Shown: positions 12,110-21,712 of the stretch, piece after piece
Position numbering within the stretch: the first letter of the stretch is position 1
How the letters are laid out: the number at the start of each line of letters is the position of its first letter
Assembly: GCA_037893225.1 (NCBI GenBank)
Contig: JAZGUH010000025.1
Span: 372,001-436,000 of the forward strand
Direction: 5' to 3'
Length of the DNA stretch: 64,000 nt
Source: Hippasteria phrygiana
Taxonomy: Eukaryota > Echinodermata > Asteroidea > Valvatida > Goniasteridae
Made by a program: the position numbers and the translations under genes
The notes under the pieces: model-generated
What the model was told of the DNA's origin: nothing
The model's input: only the letters and a program-made list of their open reading frames with translations
Database searches by the model: none

Positions 12110-13625
12110 TTAGTGTGCTTTCCAAGGAGTCAGCAGTGGATCTTCGTGTGGATAGATTCCATCGGCCAGGAGGTAGGCGCCCCGGGGAAGCAGCGTCCTC
12201 TGGTGTCCAATATCCTGTAGCAGGCGAAACTGGGTGGCATCATTGGTGTGTCCAAAGAAGCCAGACTGTAAAGGAGCACCATTTATTTAAAATACAATTA
12301 AAACAAAAGTCGGATGCTGTGGAATCACAGTGAGCAGATGCCTGGCGAGGTTGAACTTGTTAGATGTGGATCTACCCCCAGAAAGATTAACAATCTGCTG
12401 TGAAATGCAGTTGGACAATTACTGATTCTGTACTGGAAGAGAATGGTGGCATAGGTTATACACTGTTGCCCATCAAGTTGGAAGACAATATTTGTTTCCA
12501 ATGATTCCAGTGGCGTCGCACGAGGCATAACTAACTTCTGGGTCAAATTTGGTTGGAAATTGTACAGCCACTTCTGAAAACGTGGATTTATTGCATACAG
12601 ACTTTAAGCAGGAAATGGAAAACACATATTTTTTTTCTTTTTTTTTTGCGCCAAACAAAGGGCCATGTTACGTATGGAATGGAATGGGATGTAATGTAAT
12701 GGACTGTTATGCATGAATTTATTTCACCTGGGTAATTTTGACTCATGTAATCACTGCACCTGGTCAAAAGTGATTTATACTGACGTGTTTAAATATGAAT
12801 AAACAGAGGAACGAGTCTGAAAACATATTCCAACTTTACGGGGAAGTGTACAGTAATGGTATACTCACATGCAAAAACCGAATAGTTCTCTTTGAGTCGG
12901 CAATAATCTGCGTTTGAAGGCAATGACGATGCCGGTGTCCGCTGTAATACAAGTGCTGATTTTCCTCTGGAATATACACTTCATGAAACGTGCCGTCGAT
13001 GGTACCCACGCCATTAGGGAATGGCTCCCACACATTTCGCATTCCATTCCACTCCGCTTCGTCTGGCCAGACGATTCCACTGGTCAGTTTATTCCACAGA
13101 ACCTCTGTGACAGACTTTGTTATCCTCAACGCGGTGCTCTCACTGACATCAAACAAAACCGACAGCGAAATAAAGTCCGGATATTTACGGAGACAGATTA
13201 ATGTCATTAGTAGTCGGTTCTGTTCATCTTGTAATGGGTTCCTTCCATTGCCCTCCCTCTCCTGAAGGTAAGTTCGTATGAACTCTAACAGCTGGCTAAA
13301 AGAGGCTACGGTCTCCCCAGTCTCTCGCCAAAAAGATCTAGGATGGTTCTGCAGAGTGCTGAAAACGTCCCTTCCTCGGAATTCAATTGTTGGCTGTGTG
13401 AATATCAGTTCGTTCAACCTTGGCGGTACAATGGGCACCATGGGTAAACCCACTCCCAAGATTGAGTATAATTCAACGATTTCAGTTTCGAATTGTCCAT
13501 AATATGGCGGCGGCAAAGTACTCATTTCGGCCGTACAAACAGCAGCAACTTTTCGCAGCATGTCCATTTTGCAACAAATGCAGTCAACAGCAGTGGTCAA
13601 TTGTCGGAGGACGTTGTCTGTAATG
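12110..13625 (-). CDS. DDE transposase gene, Harbinger/IS5-like (two exons, partial)
   Basis: Minus strand. Exon 13625-12869 starts after a pyrimidine-rich CAG acceptor and ends at CAT|GTGAGT. Exon 12265-12110 starts after TTTACAG. Joining them keeps the frame, with a 603-bp intron. Exon 1 carries a helix-turn-helix-like stretch (DVSESTALRITKSVTEVLW), then FPNGVGTIDGTFHEVY with the first catalytic Asp and YYSGHRHRHC. Exon 2 gives GFFGHTNDATQFR, with the second Asp, and LLADGIYP..PLLTPW. This pattern is the DDE_Tnp_4 fold of PIF/Harbinger and IS5-type transposases. A TAA follows TPWKAH, before the region that should hold the third acidic residue, and the 5' exon is not identified. It is therefore probably an inactive copy, though the body of each exon is open. 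It is inserted, in the same orientation, downstream of the gypsy chromodomain. Confidence 0.78.
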
Positions 13626-13693
13626 CTGTGAAATGGAAAGGGTGTTAAACAAGTAAGACACACCCACACACGCACACAGTCATGTAAACGGGT

Positions 13694-13850
13694 GCAATCG
13701 TGGACCTCCCATTGTTCCTCTTTTGTTTATACTCTAACTTTTTCGGAAGGCCTCCCATTGGTTTTGTACATGATTTTCAATCGTGGACGTTAGGTCAAAC
13801 GTGGACCCTTTGTCTACGCTCGAATTCTTTTGTCCTAGGTCCACGATTGC
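13694..13850. repeat. Inverted repeat with GCAATCGTGGACCT ends
   Basis: GCAATCGTGGACCT at 13694-13707 is matched by AGGTCCACGATTGC at 13837-13850 (14-bp perfect inverted repeat). A further CAATCGTGGAC lies near 13779 and ACGTGGACC near 13799. It sits just upstream of the minus-strand DDE transposase exon, so it may be the subterminal region of that transposon or a small MITE. No target duplication is evident. Confidence 0.5.
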
Positions 13851-14338
13851 CGGCATATACAAACTCACACTCACATCATAGAAACCCTTTGTTAGAGCCC
13901 AGTAAGCGCAATTCAGTCAGCATGCACATTGCGATACCTTATCGGGTACGTAACCTACGTATCCGTCCGTAATAGTTTTGCAATCTCCCTAGTCTCACCT
14001 CCAAGTGATGAGCCAATGCCCTGGTGTAGATTTTATACCTTACACTGGTAGCGTAAAGGTATTTTTAAAACCCTGGAACATGTCAACTTAATCTCCCGAC
14101 TGTTAAGGTAAGTAAAGCCACTCATTGTTAAGGTAAGTAAAGTCAGTCAAATCCCATCATTGTTTCCTTCTAATAGGATTTACAGCTTATACCTTAAAGA
14201 TTAACCTAATTCCAACTTTAACTTCCAGAACCCCAAACATTCAGGGCGGGTCTCCCCTTTTATATAATGACAAAGAGTTACAATTTAGGTTAGGGTCTCT
14301 CTTTGAAAACTACTACAAAGAAACAAACTAAGTACCAA
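13851..14338. other. Non-coding, short direct repeat
   Basis: No gene is recognised. TTAAGGTAAGTAAAG occurs twice in tandem (about 14102 and 14130), and a TATATAA stretch lies near 14260. It is probably 3' untranslated sequence of the gypsy element or of a nested insertion. Confidence 0.4.
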
Positions 14339-16282
14339 TCAAATAGTCTCAGCTTTTGGAATCAAAATGTGACAGCCAGTAATCCTCACCGGATTACGCT
14401 GTAGAAAATCCTGTAAAGTTCGATTAAGGTTTTCTACTGGTTCCCAAGTATTCTTGCTATTTATGAAGCCTTTCCATTTGATCAAGTAATACAATTTATT
14501 TTTCACAAACTTTCCTCGTAAAACCTTCTCTACTTCATACTCATCTTGAGAGTTAGCAATATTAGGCACTCCTGGAATCTGAGATAACTTACTATCTTGA
14601 GTTTGAGTGGCTTTCAATGGTTCAAAAGACGATGTCGGACAATCTGCATCTTCCAAATTCCAAATTGATTTTGTTGACCAAGATCTACTGGTGTTTGATT
14701 GTTAGTTGGTCGCTCAAATCTGTCATAAGCAAATTTCATACGATTGACATGAATTGGAGCTTTTAGCATTTTTTTTATTTTCAAGGTTCCGAATTCTGAA
14801 ATTGACAGGGCCGGTTTGTTTGATCAACAAATACTGACCGCACCAAAACTGTTGAAGTTTCTTAGAAAGACCCTTTTGCGTAGCAGGAATATATAAATAT
14901 ACTACATCCCCAACTTGATACGGAACGTTCCGAGTACGTTCATCATATCGTTTCTTCATTTAGGTCTGGTTCAACTGCAAATTCCGTTTTGAAATCTCTT
15001 TTGTCACTTCCAATTGTGAAATAAGGTCATGCAAATAATCCCGAACAGTGCGATCTTTATACTCTGGTTTTGGACAAAGCGACACATCTATGGGCAATAC
15101 TGCTTCCTGGCCGTACAACAAAAAGAATAGGCTGAAACCCACAGAGTTGGTTGTCTGCCGGTGTACTTCTATACGCAAATTTAATAGCGGGAATAAATTT
15201 ATCCCAGTCAGTTTGAAATTTGTTAACATAATGAGAAATTGTATCGAGAATGACTGCATTAAATCGTTCCTGCACTGCATTGCATTGAGGGTGATATGGA
15301 CTTGTATTGATCTTATCAGTTCTCATTAATTTACAGACCTCGGCTGCAATTTTACTCAAAAAATGTGCACCTCTGTCACTGAGCAACATACGAGGACAAC
15401 CATGATTGCATACGACTTCTCGAAAGAAAGCGGTAGCAATAATCACTGCGTCCATGGTAGATATAGGAACTAACATTGGCCATCTGGTACAGTGATCTGT
15501 AAAACATAATACATATCGATTACCAGAAGTAGTTACAGAAAGTATGTCAACACTAACTCTTTTAAATGGTTCAGCAGTTTCCATGGTAAGTAGTAAGTAG
15601 ATTCACAAGATCGTACCCAGTTATCTACGTCTCGATGCATGAATTTCCAAAAGTATTTTTGTCTGATTTTACTATAAGTCCTATGAAATCCAAAATGAGC
15701 CGACAATACATGATCATGACAATGATAAAGAATTGTATCCACTAAGGTCTGTGGTATATACAATTGAACAATGTCTCGCTCAGGTAATCTTCGTGTCCGA
15801 GGAGTATACCATACATGATACAAAATACCATCATAGACAAAATATTGATTAGCTTCCAGTAGTAATGCATGTGCTTCTTTGTCATTTGCTGGTACAATAT
15901 CGGACTTAAGTAGGTCTATCATAGATTTAGCAAAAACATCTTTCTGTTGTTCTTTCCTTACTTCATCCAAATGAAGATTTTCGTAAACATCTGGTATTTT
16001 TCTTGCATACTTTTCCATCTTTTGACCAATACGCTTATTATACTGATATTTAACATTTCGAGGTTCTGTTGTCTGACTAGATTGTACATCACTACTTGCA
16101 AAATGTTCAGGATGGTCATTAAAACACGTGTGTGGATCTACTGTCGACTGTAAGTTAACAGAAATTATCTCATCTTCTTCAACAATATTGTTGAGTTTTT
16201 GAGATCTACTAAGTGCATCAACATTTGCCTGTTTCTTTCCTGGTCTATGTTCAATGATAAAATGATACGATTGTAAATACAA
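14339..16282 (-). pseudogene. Gypsy pol 3' half: RNase H end, H2C2, integrase, chromodomain
   Basis: Read from 16282 downwards. RNase H end and linker: YHFIIEHRPGKKQANVDALSR. Zinc-binding region with HCHDH..SAHFGFHRT...C, then a break near 15600 where the second Cys region is lost and the frame changes. Integrase core: SVDILS (first D), MLLSDRGAHF (second D) and CNAVQERFN (E). A frameshift lies near 15120. An in-frame TAA sits before KKRYDERTRNVPYQVGDVV (14960), a GPY/F-like module. Another break near 14690 precedes a chromodomain, YEVEKVLRGKF...YLIKWKGF...NTWEP. The integrase would insert cDNA, and the chromodomain would direct it to chromatin marks. With at least four lesions, the copy is dead. 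Confidence 0.9.
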
Positions 16283-18102
16283 CTAGAGGTTTTTCGTCAA
16301 TATGACGAAAAAAGCTGCTCCTCAAGGGTGTTTATGATGTGCATCGTATAAATCTATATATACTAGCACACATACAAGTAAATATGGCTCAGGTGAAAGT
16401 GTGGCCACATCCCGATATTTAACCTAATCGGAACTGTATGTCTGTAGATTTAGGCCTTAGAAAAATCCGAGTTTAATGTGACGTCATATGACACGTGATG
16501 ACGTCATCATTTCGTCAGTTCAATTTCCATCTATCACACATGATGGCCTGAGCACATACCCAGATTCAGCTTAATCGGACATGTAGTTCTAAAGATGTAG
16601 GCCTTAGAAAAATGCACCCTAAATGTGACGTCGTATGGCACGGGATGACGTCATCATTACGTCAGTTCAATTTTCATCTATCACACATGATGGTCTAGGC
16701 GCATCCCGAAATTCAATCCAATCGGTATAGTTCGCTAGATGTGGGCTTTAGAAAATTGCACCTTTAATGTGACGTTATATGGCACGTACTGATGTCATTA
16801 CGTCAGTTTAATTTTTCTGTGTAACACATGATGGTCTGGGCACATCCCGAGATTTAACCCAATCGGACCTGTAGTTCTAAAGATTTAGGCCTTAGAAAAT
16901 TGCACCTTTAATGTGACGTCATATGGCACGCGCTGATGTCATTACGTAAGTTTAATTTTCCTGTGTAACACATGATGGTCTGGGCAGATCCCGAGATTTA
17001 ACCCAATCGGACCTGTAGTTCTAAAGATTTAGGCCTTAGAAAAATGCACCTTTAATGTGACGTCATATATCACGTGATGACGTCATCATTTCGTCAGTTT
17101 AGTTTGCATCTATCACACATCATGGTCTTAGCACATACCGAAATTCAGCCCAATCGGACCTGTAATTCTGTAGATGTTGGCCTTAAAAAATGCACCATTA
17201 ATCACGTTGGAATTGTCTGAAATAATAGTCACGAGATGGCGCTATACACATTTCCAGCTCAGACACTTTAGCAGAATATCTAAATTCCACCTCTTATTCT
17301 TGGAAATTCTGCAACCGCTAAGGTTGTCTGCTGCCCTCAACACATTGGTAGATTTGCCCTAACGTGCGGGATGAATTAGACTACTTCCCGCACCATACGT
17401 TATATCCTAATCCTGTATTAGAAGTCCGAAGGACAAAGGAAGGACCGATAACGAGTCTAAATCAGTCTGCACATAAATTCACAACGCGCTACAAAATACC
17501 CACGGTTATCGCCTTCCCAGAATTCTTATGTTATCTTATTGCTTTTCGCTAAATTTTGAAATGGGCCTTATTTCACACTGGAATGAGCCACGATCATTTC
17601 CGCCTGCAGTAAGGTCGACCAAAATACAATGTATGAATTGTCTTATGCTTGCTATCATAGGAGGTTGCTAAACACGCAAAATCGTGCTTTAAGTTAATGG
17701 CCTCCAGATGACGTCATGATGACGTCACGAACATTTTACTCAAACAGAAACATCTTTGCCGCCCAACTAATACTTTGCAATAGATATAAACTTCACATCT
17801 CTAATGGTTTTTCAGATATTGAGCCTGCAAGCGTGGAAAATTAAATATTCATGAGGCCACAATTTGAAAACTACTGACGTCATCATGACGTCATTGCTTT
17901 AGGACCATCTACGCTATATGGTCTTTGTTGTGACAACTCAAGGGGACAATACGAGCTTTAATAGTATGAAATTAGGTGGAAAAGGGAGTTGTGTACAAAA
18001 CCTATGGCAAAAAGGGCAGAAGAAAAAAAAAAAAAATAAATAAAAAAATAATCTTAACGAAAACAATAGCTGCTCCGCAGCGCTTCGCGCCGGAGCAGCT
18101 AA
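16283..18102. mobile_element. Non-autonomous Helentron/pearl-like element in gypsy RNase H
   Basis: Removing this 1.8-kb segment restores the RNase H reading frame across RWSL and YLQSYHF, so its limits are known to within two bases. The left end carries a 10-bp hairpin (TTTTTCGTCA / TGACGAAAAA, 16290-16312) followed by AGCTGCTCC. The right end carries a strong hairpin, GCTGCTCCG...CGGAGCAGC (18069-18099), then CTAA next to a T. The right hairpin and the left AGCTGCTCC form asymmetric subterminal inverted repeats. About five ~145-bp tandem repeats fill 16395-17200. This architecture (hairpin 3' end, offset inverted repeats, internal tandem core) matches pearl/HINE-type non-autonomous Helentrons. 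No coding capacity is seen. The class is inferred; a Helitron A|T junction or a 2-bp AA duplication both fit. Confidence 0.7.
16395..17200. repeat. ~145-bp tandem core repeats rich in TGACGTCA
   Basis: The landmark CACATGATGG recurs with TGATGG at 16541, 16688, 16829, 16973 and (as TCATGG) 17120, giving spacings of 141-147 bp. Each unit has CCCAATCGGACCTGTAGTTCT, a TAGGCCTTAGAAAA stretch and one or two TGACGTCA palindromes (full CRE sites), some next to CACGTG. TGACGTCA also recurs outside the core near 17710 and 17880. Confidence 0.85.
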
Positions 18103-19018
18103 TGACCAACGGACTAAACGGCCCGAAGAATGTTTATCATTAAACAACCACTTCAATGCTTGATGATCGGTAATAATAGTGAACTTGCGAGGACCAATCA
18201 GGTATGATGAGAATTTCTTAACTCCCTCAACTACAGCTAATGCCTCTAATTCAGTAACAGAATAATTTCGTTCTGCTGTAGTTAAAGATCGTCCACCATA
18301 TGCTATTACACGTTCTTTACCATTCTGTACCTGTGATAATACAAAACCAAGTACTACTAGCATCAGTTTGTAGACTAAATTCAGAACCATCAAACTGAGG
18401 AAATGCAAGAATAGGTAGTTGAATAAGATGTTGTTTCAACAGTATAAATGCATCATCACATTCTTTTGTCCATCCAAATTGAATATTGTTGCGGGTTAAA
18501 GCAGTTAAAGGATGAGCGATCTTACTGAAATCCTTAATATACCGTCTATAATACCCTACAAATCCTAGAAAAGTTCGAACTTCAGATACGGTTTTGGGCA
18601 CTGGATATTCACTGGCAACTTTGATTTTGTCTGGATCAGTGGCAACACCTTCAGAGCTAACTATGTGCCCGAGATACTTTATCTTATCTTTAGCAAAAGC
18701 ACATTTCTCTGGTTTAAGTGTTAAATTTGCTTCTCTGAACTTGTCAAATACTTGTCGCAAGTGTTTCAGATGGTCAGTAAAGGAGTTACTGTAAACAATT
18801 ACATCATCCAAATACACTAAACAAATTTTCCAATGCAATCCTCGCAGTACCTCTTGCATGGTCAATGAAACGTACAAGGAGCATTATGCAAACCAAATGG
18901 TATAACACTAAATTCAAACAGGCCTTCTTGGGTAATGAATGCAGTTTTCCTTTTAGTGTCGTCTTCTAAAGCTATTTGCCAATAGCCTGACGCCATATCC
19001 GTGGTGCAAATGGCACTC
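18103..19018 (-). pseudogene. Gypsy reverse transcriptase and RNase H (broken)
   Basis: Minus strand from 19018. DMASGYWQIALEDDTKRKTA and LFEFSVIPFGLHNAPCTF open the RT palm, then a frameshift near 18865. The next segment has LVYLDDVIVYS, with the catalytic YLDD, LKPEKCAFAKDKIKYLGHIVS and SEVRTFLGFVGYYRRYI. RNase H follows with LQTDASS, a frameshift near 18360, YSVTELEALAVV, TIITDHQALKWLF and GRLVRWSL, where the Helentron-like element interrupts it. It would copy the element's RNA to DNA and degrade the RNA strand. RT sequence upstream of DMASGYW is replaced at 19019-19021 by a LINE fragment in the opposite orientation. Confidence 0.92.
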
Positions 19019-19020
19019 CA

Positions 19021-20060
19021 TATTTATGAGTATTATTAACTTTCATGCGCCAATAACTAAACGTATTCGGGTGCCTCTTTACCTTGGCTCGATTGCGAAA
19101 TTCTTAAACTATAGACAGCGGGATCGTGCACCCAAAATCGCAAAACGCTCAGGCTCACAGATCGATTGGGACTCTTACAAAAAGCTGCGGAACAATGTAA
19201 CTAATAAAATCCGCACTAAGAAGAGTGAATACTATACATCAGCCATAGAAGAAAATAAAAGCAATTCATCTATGCTGTGGAAAAAACTAAAGGAGGTACT
19301 TCCTAAGAAACAGAAAATTGCTCCAAATTCTATCACTCCCCAAATGGAGAAAAAATTTAACGATCCCACTGACAAAACGTACAGCTGGAAATTGCCCATC
19401 GCGCGAACTTGAAAACAATTATACCTACGCCTGTATCGTTTATTCTCTGGATGAACTTGAATAATGCACTGTACCTAATATTACAGAAGAGTTTCGTTCA
19501 AAAGCAAATATCGTCCATGTCGGTTGGGAAAGCAACAGGTCCGGATGGCATCAGTGTTAAATGATTAAAATTGCTTCCCCTTATATTATTAAGTCTTTAA
19601 CTTATATTTTTGACCTCTCCATGCATAAGATGCGAGCAACCCCCCTACCCTAAAGATTGGAAACACGCCTTGGTAACACCAATTCACAAGGGAGGAGATA
19701 AATGTAGTACAGGTAATTATCAGCCTATTTCTATACTGCCAATTATCTCTAAGATTCTAGAAAGATGGGGGCACTCGGCAGTACCTCGATGATAACAATT
19801 TGATACTTAGTTGCCAATCGGGATTTAGACAATTGCACTCAACTGAAAGCACTCTACACGATTTAACAAACAAGAGTGAGGCTATGGAGCAAGGTGAATT
19901 TACAGGTAGCGTGTTCATAGATCTCAGTAAAGCTTTTAATTGTGTGGATCATGTAATCCTACTAGGCAAATTGAAGAAGCTGAATATGTCATCTTCTGCA
20001 ATTACATTGTAATTGGTTTAAGTCGTACTATAGGCGGTCGTATACAAACAAATTCGTCCA
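19021..20060 (+). pseudogene. CR1/jockey-like LINE reverse transcriptase fragment
   Basis: Plus strand, three frames. 19026-19412 resembles the linker between endonuclease and RT of CR1/jockey-type LINEs (KIRTKKSEYYTSAIEENKSN..MLWKKLKEVLPKK). 19610-19770 has PKDWKHALVTPIHKGGDK and NYQPISILPIISKILER. 19800-20012 has SCQSGFRQLHSTESTL and VFIDLSKAFNCVDHVILL. WFKSYYRRSYTN follows in another frame to about 20060. The YADD block and everything after it are missing, as is the endonuclease. The fragment is truncated at both ends and frameshifted. It adjoins the gypsy RT break at 19018, so one insertion may have truncated the other. Confidence 0.85.
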
Positions 20061-21020
20061 TGGGTATGGTGCGTAAACTGTGCTACTGAGTAATTAGTTG
20101 GAAGATGCACTGGTGGTGTGTCGTTTTATGCAAGAGTGTGCATAGCTGTCTATTTACAACTTGACGTGACACCTGTTTACACATTAAGTGCTTAATTAAA
20201 AGCAATTATTACTCACGCAATGTGTTTCGATTCCCGCCGCATTGTTGTGTACGGCAGTTTACTCAGACGTACGTGTGAGTTACACGACTTGTAAATGCGT
20301 ATGAGCCCTTCTGACTCACGACTGTGTTGTAACATGTTAAACACGGAGTCGATTAAGGCGTATAGAGTGGGTAAACCATCCCTAATTTTATGCATTTGCA
20401 GAGTCAAATTGTGGCCGACTTATTACACGATTCAGGAAACACGCCCACGTATAAGTTGATTTTCAACGGTTCTTTATCGTACCCTTCGCCTGAGTTGTTT
20501 GATGCAGAAACTGCATAAATCACTTTTTGCTATAGGCCCCTATGCCTAACAGTTTTGCATCACAATATTACAATAATACCTAAAATGGTTGGAACGACCA
20601 ATTTAATCTAGCATAAAGTATGGGTCATTACGTTTTGGGGAAAATGACCCGTTGTAGTCAATCAATATTAGCAGGATAGGCTTAACTGATGAGCGTTATG
20701 ATGATATCGAGGTAACTGGAAAGGCTTTGTTGCGCAAACTATTAAGACTCAGTTGACTAGTGCGGTATGGCATGGATCCCGTAGGATGTTTTTGCTGAAA
20801 TATTTTTTTTTGCTGTTTTGGCTTCAATATAGGGACCAGACTGTCAGAAAATGATGGGGTTCAAATTTTCAGACCCCTCCCTCACTTCCTGGGGGTCACT
20901 TAAGTTTTTGGCCCCCTCAAAACTATTCTTGCACCTATTTCTGCCATTTGTTAACCAATTCTGCCATTTGTTAACCCACCCGAACAAACATACTGACAAT
21001 TTCGGAGACCGCCAACATAG
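20061..21020. other. No gene recognised
   Basis: AT-rich sequence with only short ORFs lacking recognisable motifs (for example 20213-20407 on the minus strand). No repeat or hairpin stands out except a local duplicate of TTCTGCCATTTGTTAACC (about 20938-20976). It may be decayed LINE or LTR sequence. Confidence 0.4.
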
Positions 21021-21115
21021 GGCAAGATAGCTCAGTTGGTAGAGCGCCGGAACGGTAACCCGGAGGTCGCAGATTCGAATCTCGCTCCTGCCAGTTTCTT
21101 TGTTCACATTGAAAA

Positions 21116-21146
<31 letters not shown>
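21021..21146 (+). mobile_element. tRNA-derived SINE with TAAA tail
   Basis: A 73-nt tRNA-like head (21021-21093) has a near-complete cloverleaf. The acceptor arms GGCAAGA and TCCTGCC show one mismatch. The pol III A box is TAGCTCAGTTGGTAGAGC, the B box GATTCGAATC (21072-21081). The presumed anticodon loop ACGGTAA implies GGT, an unusual tRNA-Thr anticodon in eukaryotes. A short linker and (TAAA)n to 21146 follow directly. The tail and imperfect stems make a SINE more likely than a working tRNA gene. Confidence 0.85.
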
Positions 21147-21147
<1 letters not shown>

Positions 21148-21712
21148 CGGGCGCAGTGAATGGTGCACGCGCACGCCGCTGGGGAGGCGAAAAGGGCGCC
21201 CTCGGATAGGGCACGCGCGCGTGACTTGGCGCGAAATCAACGAGATCGGAAGCGCGTGCGCGGCCGGCTTCGGACTTCATGCTGGGCGGCCATCGCCGCG
21301 GCAGCTCGCTACGTACATTATACAGTACATACATTTGTACATGTATGTAGCATCATTCGATACACGCACGTGGTACGGTCTGTGTGCATGCAGCGAGATT
21401 TGTCAAGCGATTGTTTTTTTTCTGTTTGTTTAAATTCGAATTTGTAACGATGTTTTTCTCCCAAGACATCCTTCAAAGACGCAGTGGGAAGTTTGGAATT
21501 GTTTGGTAAGTTATCTAGTTTAGGGCTAGGCCTATAGGCCTACATAGGATTATTAACGTTCGGTTTGTTTCTCGGCTCATTTTTATTTTAGTTATTGCTC
21601 ATCCTCATCATGCGCATGAATGCTCATGAATGCTCATGCCTCATGCCGCATGTAGGGAGTCCACCGTTTTGGACCGTAACGTCAACATTTGGCGATTGTA
21701 GTAGGCCTACTA
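21147..21712. other. GC/CpG-rich stretch, then ordinary AT-rich DNA
   Basis: 21147-21310 is clearly richer in CpG than its surroundings (CGCGCGTG, GCGCGTGCGCGGCC). No TATA box, splice site or long ORF supports a gene. The remainder is unremarkable. Confidence 0.35.

Larger units (their letters stand above)
10955..19018 (-). mobile_element. Decayed Ty3/gypsy (chromodomain) LTR retrotransposon, with nested insertions
   Basis: Read on the minus strand the order is RT, RNase H, H2C2 zinc finger, integrase core, GPY/F-like module and chromodomain (19018 down to 14339), then, past a transposase insertion, a polypurine tract and a probable 3' LTR (11466 to 10955). This is the Ty3/gypsy pol order, and the terminal chromodomain points to a chromovirus-like lineage. 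The 5' part (gag, protease, start of RT, 5' LTR) is missing: RT sequence stops at 19018 and a LINE fragment begins. There are many frameshifts and in-frame stops. Two other elements are nested in it, a DDE transposase gene and a 1.8-kb Helentron-like element. Confidence 0.8.

Noticed and set aside
12836..12868. C-terminal VSIPLLYTSP of the transposase ORF
   Set aside because: It is intron read-through after the GTGAGT donor; exon 2 at 12265 continues the domain.
20061..21020. 5' LTR or gag of the gypsy element
   Set aside because: No match to the 10955-11447 segment and no gag-like motif.
21021..21093. Functional tRNA-Thr gene (GGT)
   Set aside because: Imperfect acceptor stem, unusual anticodon and a directly following TAAA tail fit a SINE better.
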